A stretch of DNA of 48,348 bases from Crossiella sp. S99.2 (GTDB lineage Bacteria > Actinomycetota > Actinomycetes > Mycobacteriales > Pseudonocardiaceae), in contig NZ_JALMDK010000028.1 of NCBI RefSeq assembly GCF_023094165.1, forward strand, positions 1-48,348, written 5' to 3'. A model generated the notes under the pieces. That model ran no database searches, was not told the origin of the DNA, and was given only the letters and a program-made list of their open reading frames with translations. This document shows, in pieces, positions 40,817-48,348 of the stretch; the stretch's first letter is position 1; every line of letters starts with the position of its first letter. The position numbers were made by a program, and so were the translations under genes.

Positions 40817-41275
40817 TCAACCGCCGAGCAGGGCATCCCTGGTGACCTGGAGCTGACCGTGGTGCTGCGCCAGCTCCTCGTAGACGTGCTGCAGCGCCGC
40901 GCCCTGGCTGATGCCGCCGGGGAAGGTGCGCCAGTGCGGCGGCGGCTCCCGCCGGACCGGCTGGTCGTACTCGGCGGTGGCCACGTCAGCGCCGAACCGG
41001 GCCCGCACCACCGCGGTCCGCTCGACCAGTTCGGCCACCGGCCCGGCCGCGGTGAACTCGGCTGGCCGGTCCCGCTCGACCTCCCGCCCGGCCACCACCT
41101 GCCCGCCCCAGAAGGCGACCACGCCCAGGCAGTGGGTCAGGATCTGGTAGGGCGTGTTCGCCCCCGGCAGGTCCGGCTTCCGGTTGGCCAGCTCGTCACC
41201 CAGCTCCAGCAGCACCTCGGTCATACCGTCCAGGGCCCGGTCGACGAAGAACAGGTAGTCCGCCTCGCTGATCAC
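40817..41275 (-). CDS. DinB/DUF664-like protein
   Basis: 152 aa, probably a four-helix bundle. It has LFFVDRALDGMTEVLLELGDELANRKPDLPGANTPYQILTHCLGVVAFWGGQVV at the N-terminus and GISQGAALQHVYEELAQHHGQLQVTRDALL at the end. DinB-like proteins bind a metal through three His; H51 in THC, a C-terminal H near EELAQHH and another in PPPHW could serve. Some relatives are thiol-dependent transferases (mycothiol S-transferase type). The GTG at 41275 has GGGGAGG 8 nt upstream. It is divergent from the acidic protein gene. Confidence 0.72.
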   Translation of the reverse strand: MISEADYLFFVDRALDGMTEVLLELGDELANRKPDLPGANTPYQILTHCLGVVAFWGGQVVAGREVERDRPAEFTAAGPVAELVERTAVVRARFGADVATAEYDQPVRREPPPHWRTFPGGISQGAALQHVYEELAQHHGQLQVTRDALLGG

Positions 41276-41310
41276 GCTCGTGCCTCCCCGCGTTCCGGCT
41301 CCTCGGCGAG

Positions 41311-41316
41311 TAGCTT
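41311..41316 (+). promoter_or_regulatory. Candidate -10 box for the acidic protein gene
   Basis: TAGCTT, 7 nt before the GTG at 41324. Confidence 0.4.
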
Positions 41317-41323
41317 GCCAGGC

Positions 41324-41626
41324 GTGACCGACAGTCTCCGCGAAGACGAGCCCGATGTGCCCACCCGCATTGTCAGCCACTTCTACGACAACCTCGCCGA
41401 CGCGGTCGAGTCCCTGGAGGCCGCCGAGCGGCTCGGACTCGGCGTGACCGTGCGCAATCGCGTGGTCCTGCAGGGCGCCAACGACGACAGCGGCGAGGTG
41501 CTGCTGGAGGAGTGGGTGGTCGATGTCTACGACGCGCCGCCGTTGGAGGAGGACGAGGACGACCTCCCCGACGAGGACGACGACGAAGAGATCGCCGCCG
41601 TGCCCGCCGGGCAAGCCACGCCGTAA
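41324..41626 (+). CDS. Small acidic protein, 100 aa, unknown function
   Basis: It begins VTDSLREDEPDVPTRIVSHF. Residues about 20-65 look folded (DAVESLEAAERLGLGVTVRNRVVLQGAN), and the C-terminal 30 residues are an Asp/Glu run (EEDEDDLPDEDDDEE), resembling DNA-mimic or chaperone-type tails. No recognised family. It is leaderless by its TAGCTT box and ends 1 nt before the convergent MDR gene. Confidence 0.6.
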   Translation: MTDSLREDEPDVPTRIVSHFYDNLADAVESLEAAERLGLGVTVRNRVVLQGANDDSGEVLLEEWVVDVYDAPPLEEDEDDLPDEDDDEEIAAVPAGQATP

Positions 41627-41627
41627 C

Positions 41628-42560
41628 TCAGTCCACCACCAACACCAGCTTGCCGCGGACGTGCCCCTCCTCCAGGAGGCGGTGCGCCGCGGCGGCTTCG
41701 GCCAGTGGGAAGGTCTGCTGCACGTCCACCCGCAGCCGGCCTGCCGCGGCCAGCTCGCCCAGGAAGGTGAGCTGTTCCTTGTCCGCCTGGGCGAAGACGT
41801 AGCGGCCGCCCTGGGCCAGCACCTCGTTGCCGACGATCGAGGAGTGCCGGGCCGGGTCGCGGATCAGCCGGGGTGAGTCGGTGAGCGCCTGGCCGCCGAT
41901 CAGGTCGACCGCGGCGTCCACCTTGCCGTCGCCACCGACCAGCGCGGCCACCCGCTCCACCAGGCCCTCGCCGTAGGTGACCGGTTCAGCGCCCAGTTCG
42001 CGCAGGTAGTCGTGGTTGCGCTCGGAGGCGGTGCCGATGACCCGCTTGGCGCCCAGTTCCCTGGCCAGCTGCACCGCGACGTGGCCGACCCCGCCCGCGG
42101 CGGCGTGCACGATGACGGTGTCGCCATCGCCGACGCCTGCCGCGCGCAGGGCCTGCAACGCGGTCAGGCCGACCAGTGGCAGCGCGCCCGCGGTCACCCA
42201 GTCCAGGCCTGCCGGTTTGCGCACGATGGCGCGCTGCGGGGCGGCGACCTGTTCGGCGTAGGCGCCGTGTTCCACGCTGTCCTTGCGGATGTAGCCGAAC
42301 ACCTCGTCACCCGGGGCGAACTCGGTGACGTTGGGGAACACCGCGGTCACCACCCCGGCGACGTCCCAGCCGGGGATCAACGGCAGGTGGTGCGGCATCA
42401 CGCCCTGGAGGTAGCCCAGGCGGATCTTGAAGTCCACCGGGTTCACCCCCGCGGCACGCACCTGGATGAGCGAGTTCTCCGGACCGAGGAGCGGTTCGGG
42501 CAGTTCCTGGAGGCGCAGAACCTCGGGGCCGCCGAACTCGTCGAACGCGATTGCCTTCAC
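41628..42560 (-). CDS. Zinc-independent MDR NADP-dependent oxidoreductase (quinone reductase-like)
   Basis: 310 aa with an N-terminal GroES-like domain (MKAIAFDEFGGPEVLRLQELP, GVNPVDFKIRLGYL) and a Rossmann domain with the cofactor motif AAAGGVGHVAVQLA. No structural or catalytic zinc Cys sets are present, as in zeta-crystallin-like quinone reductases. The GTG at 42560 lies 2 nt after the glnE stop, so it is read from the glnE transcript. The substrate is unknown. Confidence 0.88.
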   Translation of the reverse strand: MKAIAFDEFGGPEVLRLQELPEPLLGPENSLIQVRAAGVNPVDFKIRLGYLQGVMPHHLPLIPGWDVAGVVTAVFPNVTEFAPGDEVFGYIRKDSVEHGAYAEQVAAPQRAIVRKPAGLDWVTAGALPLVGLTALQALRAAGVGDGDTVIVHAAAGGVGHVAVQLARELGAKRVIGTASERNHDYLRELGAEPVTYGEGLVERVAALVGGDGKVDAAVDLIGGQALTDSPRLIRDPARHSSIVGNEVLAQGGRYVFAQADKEQLTFLGELAAAGRLRVDVQQTFPLAEAAAAHRLLEEGHVRGKLVLVVD

Positions 42561-42562
42561 TC

Positions 42563-45500
42563 TCAGGAATCGTAGAACAGCCGCTCCACCACCGCCCGGG
42601 CACGACGGGTTACCCGGCGGTACTCGTCGATGAACTCACCGGGGTCGGCCGCGGCCGGGTAGCCCATGGCGCGGGCCACCGCGGCCAGCTCCCGGCCCTG
42701 CCGGGGCAGCTGGTCGGTGGGTTTGCCGCGGACCAGGGTGGCCGCGTTGCGGGCCCTGGTGGCCATGGTCCAGGCCGCCTGCAACGCGGCGGCGTCGGCG
42801 TGCTGGACCAGTCCCGCGGTCTCCGCGGCCGCCAGTCCCTCCACTGTGGACGGTGTGCGGAGGGCAGGCACGGTGTGCGCGTGCTGAAGCTGGAGCACCT
42901 GCAGCGTCCACTCGACGTCGGCCAGCCCGCCGCGGCCGAGTTTGGTATGGGTGGCCGGATCGGCGCCGCGGGGCAGCCGTTCGGCGTCCACCCTGGCCTT
43001 GATCCGCCGGATCTGCAGCACACTGGCGTGGTCGAGGCCGGCCGCCGGGTAGCGCACCGGGTCGATCATCTCGACGAATCGTTGTCCCAGTCCGGGATCG
43101 CCCGCGATCGGCCGGGCCCGCAGCAGCGCCTGCTGCTCCCACACCTCGGCCCACTGGGCGTAGTAGGCGCGGTAGGACTCCAGGGTGCGCACCAGCGGTC
43201 CGCTGCGGCCTTCTGGTCGCAGGTCGGCGTCGACCTGCAGCGCCGGGTCCTGGCTGGGCGCGCCGAGCAGTCTGCGGATGAGTTCGGCGACCGCGGCCGC
43301 GTACCGCACCGCCTCGGTTTCCCCCGCGCCCGCAACGGGTTCGCACACGAAGAGCACATCGGCGTCGGAGCTGTAGCCGAGTTCGGCGCCGCCAAGACGA
43401 CCCATGCCGATCACCGCGATCCGGGCCGGCTGGGACCCGCGTTCGGCGGCCACCGCACGGCAGGCCGCGTCCACCGCGGCCTCCAGCACCGCCACCCACA
43501 CGCTGCTCAGCGCGGCGCACACCGCGGGCAGTTCCAGTTCACCGAGCAGGTCCGCACAGGCCACCCTGAGCAGTTCGTGGCGGCGCATCGAGCGCGCGGC
43601 GGTGACCGCGGTGACCGGGTCGGCGTAGCGGGCGACGGTGCTGCGCAAGGAGATCGCGACCTCGGCGGGCTCGCGGCCGGCCAGCGCGGGGGTGTCGGCG
43701 AGCAGCCGCAGCACCTCCGGCGCGCGCACCAGCAGGTCCGGCACCGTCCGGGAGGTGCCCAGCAGGAAGGCCAGCCGCTCGGCCACCGCGCCCTCATCGC
43801 GCAGCAGCCGCAGGTACCAGGGCGTGGTGGCCAGCGCCTCGGACACCCGGCGGTAGGCCAGCAGCGCGCCGTCGGGGTCGGGGCTGTGCGCGAACAGGTC
43901 CAGCAGCACCGGCAGCAACGCGCCCTGGATCGCGGCCCGCCGGGACACCCCGGTGGTCAGCGCCTCGATGTGCCGCAGCGCGCCGTCCGGGGAGGCGTAG
44001 CCGAGCGCGGCCAGCCGCAGCTTGGCCGAGTCGGTGGACAGCCGCAGCGCCTCGCTGGGCACCCTGGCCACGGCTTCCAGCAGCGGCCGGTAGAACAGCT
44101 TCTCGTGCAGCCGCCGGACCCGGTTGCAGTGCGAGCGGAACTCCGCCTGCAGCACCGCGCCCGAACTGCGCCGCCCATCCGGCCGGACCCCGGCGGCGCG
44201 GGCCAGCCAGCGCAGGCCGAGGCGGTCGTCATCGGCGGGGAAGAGGTGGGTGCGCCGCAACCGTTGCAATTGCAGGCGATGCTCCAGGGTGCGCAGGAAC
44301 CGGTAGGACTCGGCCAGCCCCGCCGCGTCCGCGCGGCCGACGTAACCGCCGTGCCCGAGCACCCGCAACGCGTCCATTGTGGACAGAACGCGGAGTTCGG
44401 CGGCGCCGCGCCCGTGCACGAGTTGCAGTAGCTGCACGGCGAACTCGACATCGCGCAGCCCGCCCCGCCCGAGTTTCAGCTCCCGGTCGCCCAGCCCGGC
44501 GGGCACGTGCTCCTCGACCTTGCGCCGCATGGCCTGCACATCGGCCACGAAGTGGTCCCGGTCCCCCGCCGACCACACCATCGGCGAGAGCGAGTCCACA
44601 TAGGACTGACCGAGTTCGGCGTCCCCGGCCACCGGCCGCGCCTTGAGCAGCGCCTGGAACTCCCAGGTCCGCGCCCACCGCTTGTAGTAGGCGATGTGCC
44701 CGTCCAGGGTGCGCACCAGCGCACCGGCCTTGCCCTCGGGCCGCAGCGCCGCGTCCACCTGGAAACACGCCTCGCCGGCGACCCGCATCAGCGCGGCGGC
44801 CAGCCGGGTGGCCACGCCGATATCGCCCTCGGCCACGAAGATGACGTCGACATCGCTGACGTAGTTGAGTTCCCGCGCCCCGCACTTGCCCATCGCGATC
44901 ACCGCGATCCGGCAGGGCAGCCCGTCGGTGTCCGCGGGCACGATCTCCAGCACACCCACGGCCAGCGCGGCCTGCAGCGCGGCCCCGGCCAGGTCGGAGA
45001 GCACCGCGGCCACGTTCTCGTAGGAGACCTGCGGGGCGTCGCCGTCGATGGTGTGCGCCAGGTCCGCGGCGGCGATCCGCAGCAGCTCCAGCCGGTATGC
45101 CTCGCGCAGCGTGCGCACCGCCTCGGGCCCGCGGAGTCCGGCCCGCCACACCGGTTGTGCCGGGTCGGCGCCGACCGCGGCGAGTAGCCGCGCGGTCAGT
45201 TCGGCGACCTCGGGCAGTGGCGCGTCCAGCGCGCCGTCGAGCACTTCCAGCCGGGCCGGATCGGCGATGACGAAGTCGGCGAGCGCGCTGGAGGCGCCGA
45301 ACACCGCGAACAACCGGGTGCGCAGTCCCGCCTCGGTGCGCAGCCGTTCGTCCAGCGCGGGCCAGCCCTCGCCGATGGCCTCACGCAGCCGGACCAGGCA
45401 GCGCAGGGTCAGATCCGGATCAGCGCTGCGGGAGAGCGCGGCGAGTTTGGTCTCCGCACCCGGCCTGCCCCACCAGCCGACCTCGCCGAGCAGGTCGGCC

Positions 45501-45568
45501 GCGCGCGGATCGGTCAGCCCGAACCGCGCGGGCGAGGGCGTGGCCCGGCTGGGATCGGTGAAGGTCAT
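42563..45568 (-). CDS. glnE: Bifunctional glutamine synthetase adenylyltransferase/adenylyl-removase
   Basis: GlnE adds AMP to, and removes it from, the regulatory tyrosine of GlnA. 1001 aa with two nucleotidyltransferase domains. The N-terminal (adenylyl-removing) domain has GKCGARELNYVSDVDVIFV near 227-243, and the C-terminal (adenylylating) domain has GMGRLGGAELGYSSDADVLFV near 721-739, each with its paired Asp residues. Its position downstream of glnA, though displaced by about 12 kb of accessory genes, and Y402 in GlnA agree with a working pair. It starts 3 nt after the amidotransferase stop. The sequence contains two copies of the palindromic 15-mer (42839 and 44372). Confidence 0.96.
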   Translation of the reverse strand: MTFTDPSRATPSPARFGLTDPRAADLLGEVGWWGRPGAETKLAALSRSADPDLTLRCLVRLREAIGEGWPALDERLRTEAGLRTRLFAVFGASSALADFVIADPARLEVLDGALDAPLPEVAELTARLLAAVGADPAQPVWRAGLRGPEAVRTLREAYRLELLRIAAADLAHTIDGDAPQVSYENVAAVLSDLAGAALQAALAVGVLEIVPADTDGLPCRIAVIAMGKCGARELNYVSDVDVIFVAEGDIGVATRLAAALMRVAGEACFQVDAALRPEGKAGALVRTLDGHIAYYKRWARTWEFQALLKARPVAGDAELGQSYVDSLSPMVWSAGDRDHFVADVQAMRRKVEEHVPAGLGDRELKLGRGGLRDVEFAVQLLQLVHGRGAAELRVLSTMDALRVLGHGGYVGRADAAGLAESYRFLRTLEHRLQLQRLRRTHLFPADDDRLGLRWLARAAGVRPDGRRSSGAVLQAEFRSHCNRVRRLHEKLFYRPLLEAVARVPSEALRLSTDSAKLRLAALGYASPDGALRHIEALTTGVSRRAAIQGALLPVLLDLFAHSPDPDGALLAYRRVSEALATTPWYLRLLRDEGAVAERLAFLLGTSRTVPDLLVRAPEVLRLLADTPALAGREPAEVAISLRSTVARYADPVTAVTAARSMRRHELLRVACADLLGELELPAVCAALSSVWVAVLEAAVDAACRAVAAERGSQPARIAVIGMGRLGGAELGYSSDADVLFVCEPVAGAGETEAVRYAAAVAELIRRLLGAPSQDPALQVDADLRPEGRSGPLVRTLESYRAYYAQWAEVWEQQALLRARPIAGDPGLGQRFVEMIDPVRYPAAGLDHASVLQIRRIKARVDAERLPRGADPATHTKLGRGGLADVEWTLQVLQLQHAHTVPALRTPSTVEGLAAAETAGLVQHADAAALQAAWTMATRARNAATLVRGKPTDQLPRQGRELAAVARAMGYPAAADPGEFIDEYRRVTRRARAVVERLFYDS

Positions 45569-45571
45569 CCG

Positions 45572-46318
45572 CTACACCAGCGGCAGACGCCGGCCGGGCC
45601 CCGCCTGACTCAGCTCACCGGCGGCGAGCCGGACGAACCGCTCGGTGAACGGCTGCCACACCTCGGCCAGGTCCTGATGCCGCTCGACCAGGTGGTCGTG
45701 TTCCAGGTGTCCACGCGGCGCGAACGCCGCCTCCTCGGGCGAGTGCTCGGCCCAGCGCTGGACCAGTTCCGGGGTGGTCTCGATGTGGAACTGGAGCCCG
45801 TAGGCGTTGTCCCCCACCCGGAACGCCTGGTTGACGTACTTCGGCGAGGAGGCCAGCAGGACCGCCCCGCCGGGCAGCGCGGAGATCTCGTCGACGTGGT
45901 ACTGGAGCACGTCGGGCGTCATCGGCAACGGCTCGAACAGCGGATCTCCCGCCGCCGCGTCCCGCTTGGCGATCAGCAGGGTGCCCACCTCGGGCCCCGC
46001 CACACCGGGCCGGACCTGGCCACCGGTGGCTGCGGCCAGGAGCTGCCCGCCGAGGCAGATGCCGAGTACCGGCACCCGGCGGCCGACCGCGTTGGCCAGC
46101 AGCGCCCGCACGTCCTTGAGCCAGGGGTGTTCGGCGTCGTCGTAGGCGCCCATCTCACCGCCGAGGCACACCAGTGCCTGGTAGCCCTCGACGCTGGCCG
46201 GGATGGGTTCCTGCCCGGCCCGGACCAGGTGGATCTCGGCGCCGGCATCCAGTAGCCAGTCGGCGAGCGGGCCGAGCGGGTCCAGGTCGGAAGGCTGGAT
46301 GACAAGCACCGAGGTCAT
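45572..46318 (-). CDS. Class-I glutamine amidotransferase-like protein (GMP synthase-type GATase)
   Basis: 248 aa with the catalytic triad C88 (GICLGGQLLA), H178 and E180 (LQFHIET), plus ALVCLGGEMGAYDD. Stand-alone GATase1 proteins of this type may hydrolyse glutamine or gamma-glutamyl compounds. It precedes glnE by 3 nt and would share its mRNA, which suggests a role in glutamine turnover; that is inference. The ATG at 46318 follows TAGGCT by 7 nt. Confidence 0.88.
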   Translation of the reverse strand: MTSVLVIQPSDLDPLGPLADWLLDAGAEIHLVRAGQEPIPASVEGYQALVCLGGEMGAYDDAEHPWLKDVRALLANAVGRRVPVLGICLGGQLLAAATGGQVRPGVAGPEVGTLLIAKRDAAAGDPLFEPLPMTPDVLQYHVDEISALPGGAVLLASSPKYVNQAFRVGDNAYGLQFHIETTPELVQRWAEHSPEEAAFAPRGHLEHDHLVERHQDLAEVWQPFTERFVRLAAGELSQAGPGRRLPLV

Positions 46319-46325
46319 GGGAGAA

Positions 46326-46331
46326 AGCCTA
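46326..46331 (-). promoter_or_regulatory. Candidate -10 box of the GATase-glnE-MDR operon
   Basis: TAGGCT on the minus strand, 7 nt before the ATG at 46318. Confidence 0.5.
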
Positions 46332-46342
46332 GGCGCTACCGC

Positions 46343-46795
46343 CTAACAGGCGCAGGCCACCGCCCGGTGGATGTGATCACCCGCTCCCACCGCGGTGCCC
46401 TCGACCGGATAGCCCGCCCCGATCCAGGCCTGGATCCCGCCGGCCAGCCGCTTCACCGTGAACCCCAGTCCGGCCAGCCGGGCGGCGCCCTTGGTCGCGG
46501 CGTTGCACTGGAAGCTCTCGCAGTAGCAGACATAGACCAGGTCACGGTCCAGCTGCGCGGTGCTCTCCTCGGTCAGCGTGGCGTAGGGCAGGTTGATCGC
46601 ACCGGGGATCCTGGCCGCCGCGAACGCCGCCGGCCGCCGGCACTCCACCAGCACGTACCCGGTGACCGTCCCTGCCACCAGATCCCGGTGCACGTCGTCC
46701 GGATCGGCCTCGAAGGCGAGTTCGGCGGCGAAGTGCGCCGCTGCCACCGCGGGCTCGGCCAGTGGGAGGGAAAGCACGTGGGAAGTGGTCTGCAT
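46343..46795 (-). CDS. Rhodanese-domain protein
   Basis: 150 aa, a single rhodanese domain (about 20-132) with VLVECRRPAAFAAARIPGAINLPY and the active-site loop VYVCYCESFQCNAATKGAARL, where C97 is the likely persulfide carrier. The loop resembles YgaP-type sulfurtransferases. The C-terminus ends AVACAC. It may trap or transfer sulfane sulfur. It is divergent from an Lrp/AsnC regulator, its likely controller. A Shine-Dalgarno sequence before the ATG is not obvious. Confidence 0.87.
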   Translation of the reverse strand: MQTTSHVLSLPLAEPAVAAAHFAAELAFEADPDDVHRDLVAGTVTGYVLVECRRPAAFAAARIPGAINLPYATLTEESTAQLDRDLVYVCYCESFQCNAATKGAARLAGLGFTVKRLAGGIQAWIGAGYPVEGTAVGAGDHIHRAVACAC

Positions 46796-46907
46796 GCTGG
46801 AAATTCTCGGGCAGTGGGACGCCCTCGAACATGGGGCGTTCCTGGTTCTAGCCTGGTTGTGCCTGTGTTTCCCCGCGAAAATCGAGCTTTGACGAGGATT
46901 TGGTCGC

Positions 46908-47351
46908 GTGGACCTAGATGAACTGGACTGGCGCATCCTGGACCTGCTGCAGCAGGACGGCCGGATGACCTTCACCGAGCTGGCCCGCCGGGTCAACCTG
47001 TCCGCCCCCGCCACCACGGAACGCGTGCGCAGGCTGGAGCAGCTGGGAGTGATCACGGGTTACGCCGCGGTGGTCGACCCCCAGCTGCTCGGCCTGCCCG
47101 TTCAGGCCATCGTCCGGGTCCGGGTCAGAAGCCTGGACTCGCCGCGGTTCCGCGAGCGGGTGCTGGCCCTGCCGTCGGTGTGCGACGCCGACCACGTGAC
47201 CGGCGACGACTGCTGGCTGCTGCGGGTGCGATGTAAGTCGATGGCCGAACTGGAGCAGCTCGTCGATCACGCGCAGCAGTACGGCGAGACGACCACGTCA
47301 CTCGTGTTCTCCTCGCATGTGCGGAACCGCCCCGTCAGCAGTCCCGGCTGA
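46908..47351 (+). CDS. Lrp/AsnC-family transcriptional regulator
   Basis: 147 aa. The AsnC helix-turn-helix (about 1-60: MDLDELDWRILDLLQQDGRMTFTELARRVNLSAPATTERVRRLEQ) is followed by the RAM ligand domain (about 65-140). The GTG at 46908 gives the canonical start, with GAGGA about 12 nt before it. It is divergent from the rhodanese gene across 112 bp, so it probably regulates it. The last 54 nt overlap the 3' end of the GNAT gene on the other strand. Confidence 0.92.
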   Translation: MDLDELDWRILDLLQQDGRMTFTELARRVNLSAPATTERVRRLEQLGVITGYAAVVDPQLLGLPVQAIVRVRVRSLDSPRFRERVLALPSVCDADHVTGDDCWLLRVRCKSMAELEQLVDHAQQYGETTTSLVFSSHVRNRPVSSPG

Positions 47352-48188
47352 GAAGGCGATCTCCACGGCGTCGAACACCGGCCGATAACCCAGCCGCGGA
47401 TAGATCCGGTTCGTCACCGGATCCCGGAGATCGGTGAACAACAGCACGTCAGTGGCCCCCTGGTCGAGCGCCCACCGCGAGGCCGCCGCCGTGGCCGCCG
47501 AGGCATAACCATGCCCCCGGTGCCGCACCGGCGTGTAGACGTACCGGACCCGGGCCATCCCCCCGCTGGGCACATTGGTGAACGCCAACGACACCGGCGT
47601 CCCGTCCACCTCCCAGACGAAGTGCGGATCCCCCGCCTCGAACGCGGCCAGCACGCCGGCCCGCTCATCCAGCGAATGCCCCACCCCGTCCAGCTCCAGG
47701 CCGAACGCCTCCCGCCACTTCACCAACAGCTCCAGATCAGCCACCCCGCCAATCCGGGCCGCACCGGCGACTGCCGGCGGCGCCAACTCCCCCAACCGGA
47801 ACAGCCGCGAAGCCATTTTCTCCTGGGTCAGCTGCCCGGTCCGCTCAGTCCAGGCCCGCGCGAACGCCGCGGCAGCCTCCCGCGGCCCATACACCGCGGT
47901 CAGGTCAGGGGCATGCAGGAGTACCGCGTCCACGGCGGCGGGGACGGTTTCCAGCGGTAGCCCGCCGATGTGCAGTGGCCAGGGCGCGGTACGCAGGCTG
48001 GCGCCGACCAACGCGCCGGAGTTGTCGTGCACCGTGAGCATGAGCGGATTGGCGTAACCGGGCTCGGTGCCGGTCAGGCAGCGCTCCATGACGGTGATCG
48101 CGACGGTGTTGCGCACGGGGTCCGCGAGGAAGTGCGGCCCCGCAAGCTTCCAGAAGAGCTGAGGATTGGTGTGCACCTGCGCATCCAT
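47298..48188 (-). CDS. GNAT-family N-acetyltransferase, 296 aa
   Basis: A two-part protein: an N-terminal GNAT-like region (about 1-130) without a clear cofactor loop, and a C-terminal GNAT domain (about 150-290) with the acetyl-CoA loop VRYVYTPVRHRGHGYASA and PRLGYRPVFDAVEI. The ATG at 48188 has CACCCT 6 nt upstream. The substrate is unknown. It overlaps the Lrp gene by 54 nt, tail to tail. The 92 bp beyond the start, up to the rRNA terminator, hold no gene. Confidence 0.85.
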   Translation of the reverse strand: MDAQVHTNPQLFWKLAGPHFLADPVRNTVAITVMERCLTGTEPGYANPLMLTVHDNSGALVGASLRTAPWPLHIGGLPLETVPAAVDAVLLHAPDLTAVYGPREAAAAFARAWTERTGQLTQEKMASRLFRLGELAPPAVAGAARIGGVADLELLVKWREAFGLELDGVGHSLDERAGVLAAFEAGDPHFVWEVDGTPVSLAFTNVPSGGMARVRYVYTPVRHRGHGYASAATAAASRWALDQGATDVLLFTDLRDPVTNRIYPRLGYRPVFDAVEIAFSAGTADGAVPHMRGEHE

Positions 48189-48280
48189 GTACCCAGGGTG
48201 CGCCGGGTCGAAGGTTCCGGCGACTCAATTTTGCGGCCACGGCCTCGGCGCCACCCACGCCCGCGCCCGGGTTCGAACGC

Positions 48281-48325
48281 AAAAAAAGCGTGTGGCCCCA
48301 GAACCGAAGTTCTGAGGCCACACGC
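48281..48325 (-). terminator. rRNA operon terminator (UUCG hairpin with T tract)
   Basis: On the minus strand a 17-bp stem (one G-U pair) closes on a C(UUCG)G tetraloop and is followed by seven T. It lies 6 nt past the 5S rRNA end, the only terminator in the window with a clear U tract. Confidence 0.93.
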
Positions 48326-48331
48326 AAATTT

Positions 48332-48348
48332 AGTTCGGCGGCGTCCTA
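48332..48348 (-). rRNA. rrf: 5S ribosomal RNA, 3' end only
   Basis: The minus-strand sequence TAGGACGCCGCCGAACT is the conserved 3' end of actinobacterial 5S rRNA (GAGUAGGACGCCGCCGAAC). The rest of the gene, and presumably 23S and 16S, lie beyond the right edge. Confidence 0.88.

Noticed and set aside
48267..48280. GGGTTCGAAC resembling a tRNA T-loop before the rRNA terminator
   Set aside because: Flanking bases do not form a T stem, and no acceptor, D or anticodon arm can be found.

Overview
The window comes from a very high-GC actinomycete. The order cobT-cobS, ilvE, gcvT, pepA, lpdA/sucB (dlaT), TIGR01777 gene, lipB, lipA, DUF4191, RDD, glnA, glnE follows, from memory, the Rv2207-Rv2221 backbone of Mycobacterium tuberculosis. 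The accessory genes and regulators (SARP, Tat-exported beta-lactamase fold, DUF5937, many LLM/TetR/HxlR types) point to an antibiotic-producing Pseudonocardiales member (Crossiella, Actinosynnema or Saccharothrix-like). The genus is a guess.

Layout: 1-4.1 kb holds an aldo/keto reductase and a cobalamin operon cobU-cobT-cobS, with an unusual His/Pro-rich tail on CobT. 4.0-12.5 kb holds a drug/metabolite exporter with a divergent LysR regulator, ilvE, a GNAT enzyme, a permease-gcvT-DUF402 run and leucyl aminopeptidase. 12.5-18.5 kb holds lipoamide dehydrogenase, the two-lipoyl-domain E2 acyltransferase, a SulA-type epimerase and lipB. 18.7-26.9 kb is an insertion relative to the mycobacterial order. 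It separates lipB from lipA and carries a large SARP/NB-ARC/TPR regulator, a Tat-exported beta-lactamase-fold protein, an ArsR regulator, an F420-type LLM enzyme, a TetR regulator divergent from an unknown protein, and an SDR. 26.9-30.8 kb returns to the backbone with lipA, DUF4191, RDD and glnA under a GlnR box.

30.83-33.63 kb is a small integrated element sitting exactly on the 3' end of glnA. A 15-bp direct repeat covering the glnA stop codon flanks it. It carries an integrase that has lost its catalytic tyrosine and is frameshifted, a small YjzC-like ORF and an unknown membrane-anchored protein. 33.7-42.6 kb is a second accessory region: two paralogous proteins sharing an SGMPNPTW motif, DUF5937/ArsR, sirtuin, an F420/NADPH-type reductase with HxlR, a 2H-phosphoesterase relative without its catalytic histidines, DUF4279, a DinB-like protein and an MDR reductase. 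glnE, a class-I amidotransferase, rhodanese, Lrp and GNAT follow. The right edge is the 3' end of a 5S rRNA on the minus strand with its terminator, so an rRNA operon lies just outside.

The backbone genes form one metabolic theme. LipB and LipA make the lipoyl cofactor used by the E2 acyltransferase and, with GcvT, by the glycine cleavage system. Lpd re-oxidises it. GlnA and its adenylyltransferase GlnE handle nitrogen. Many genes start without a Shine-Dalgarno sequence, 6-8 nt after a TANNNT box, which fits widespread leaderless transcription. Two intergenic spots carry the same 22-bp tandem palindromic repeat.
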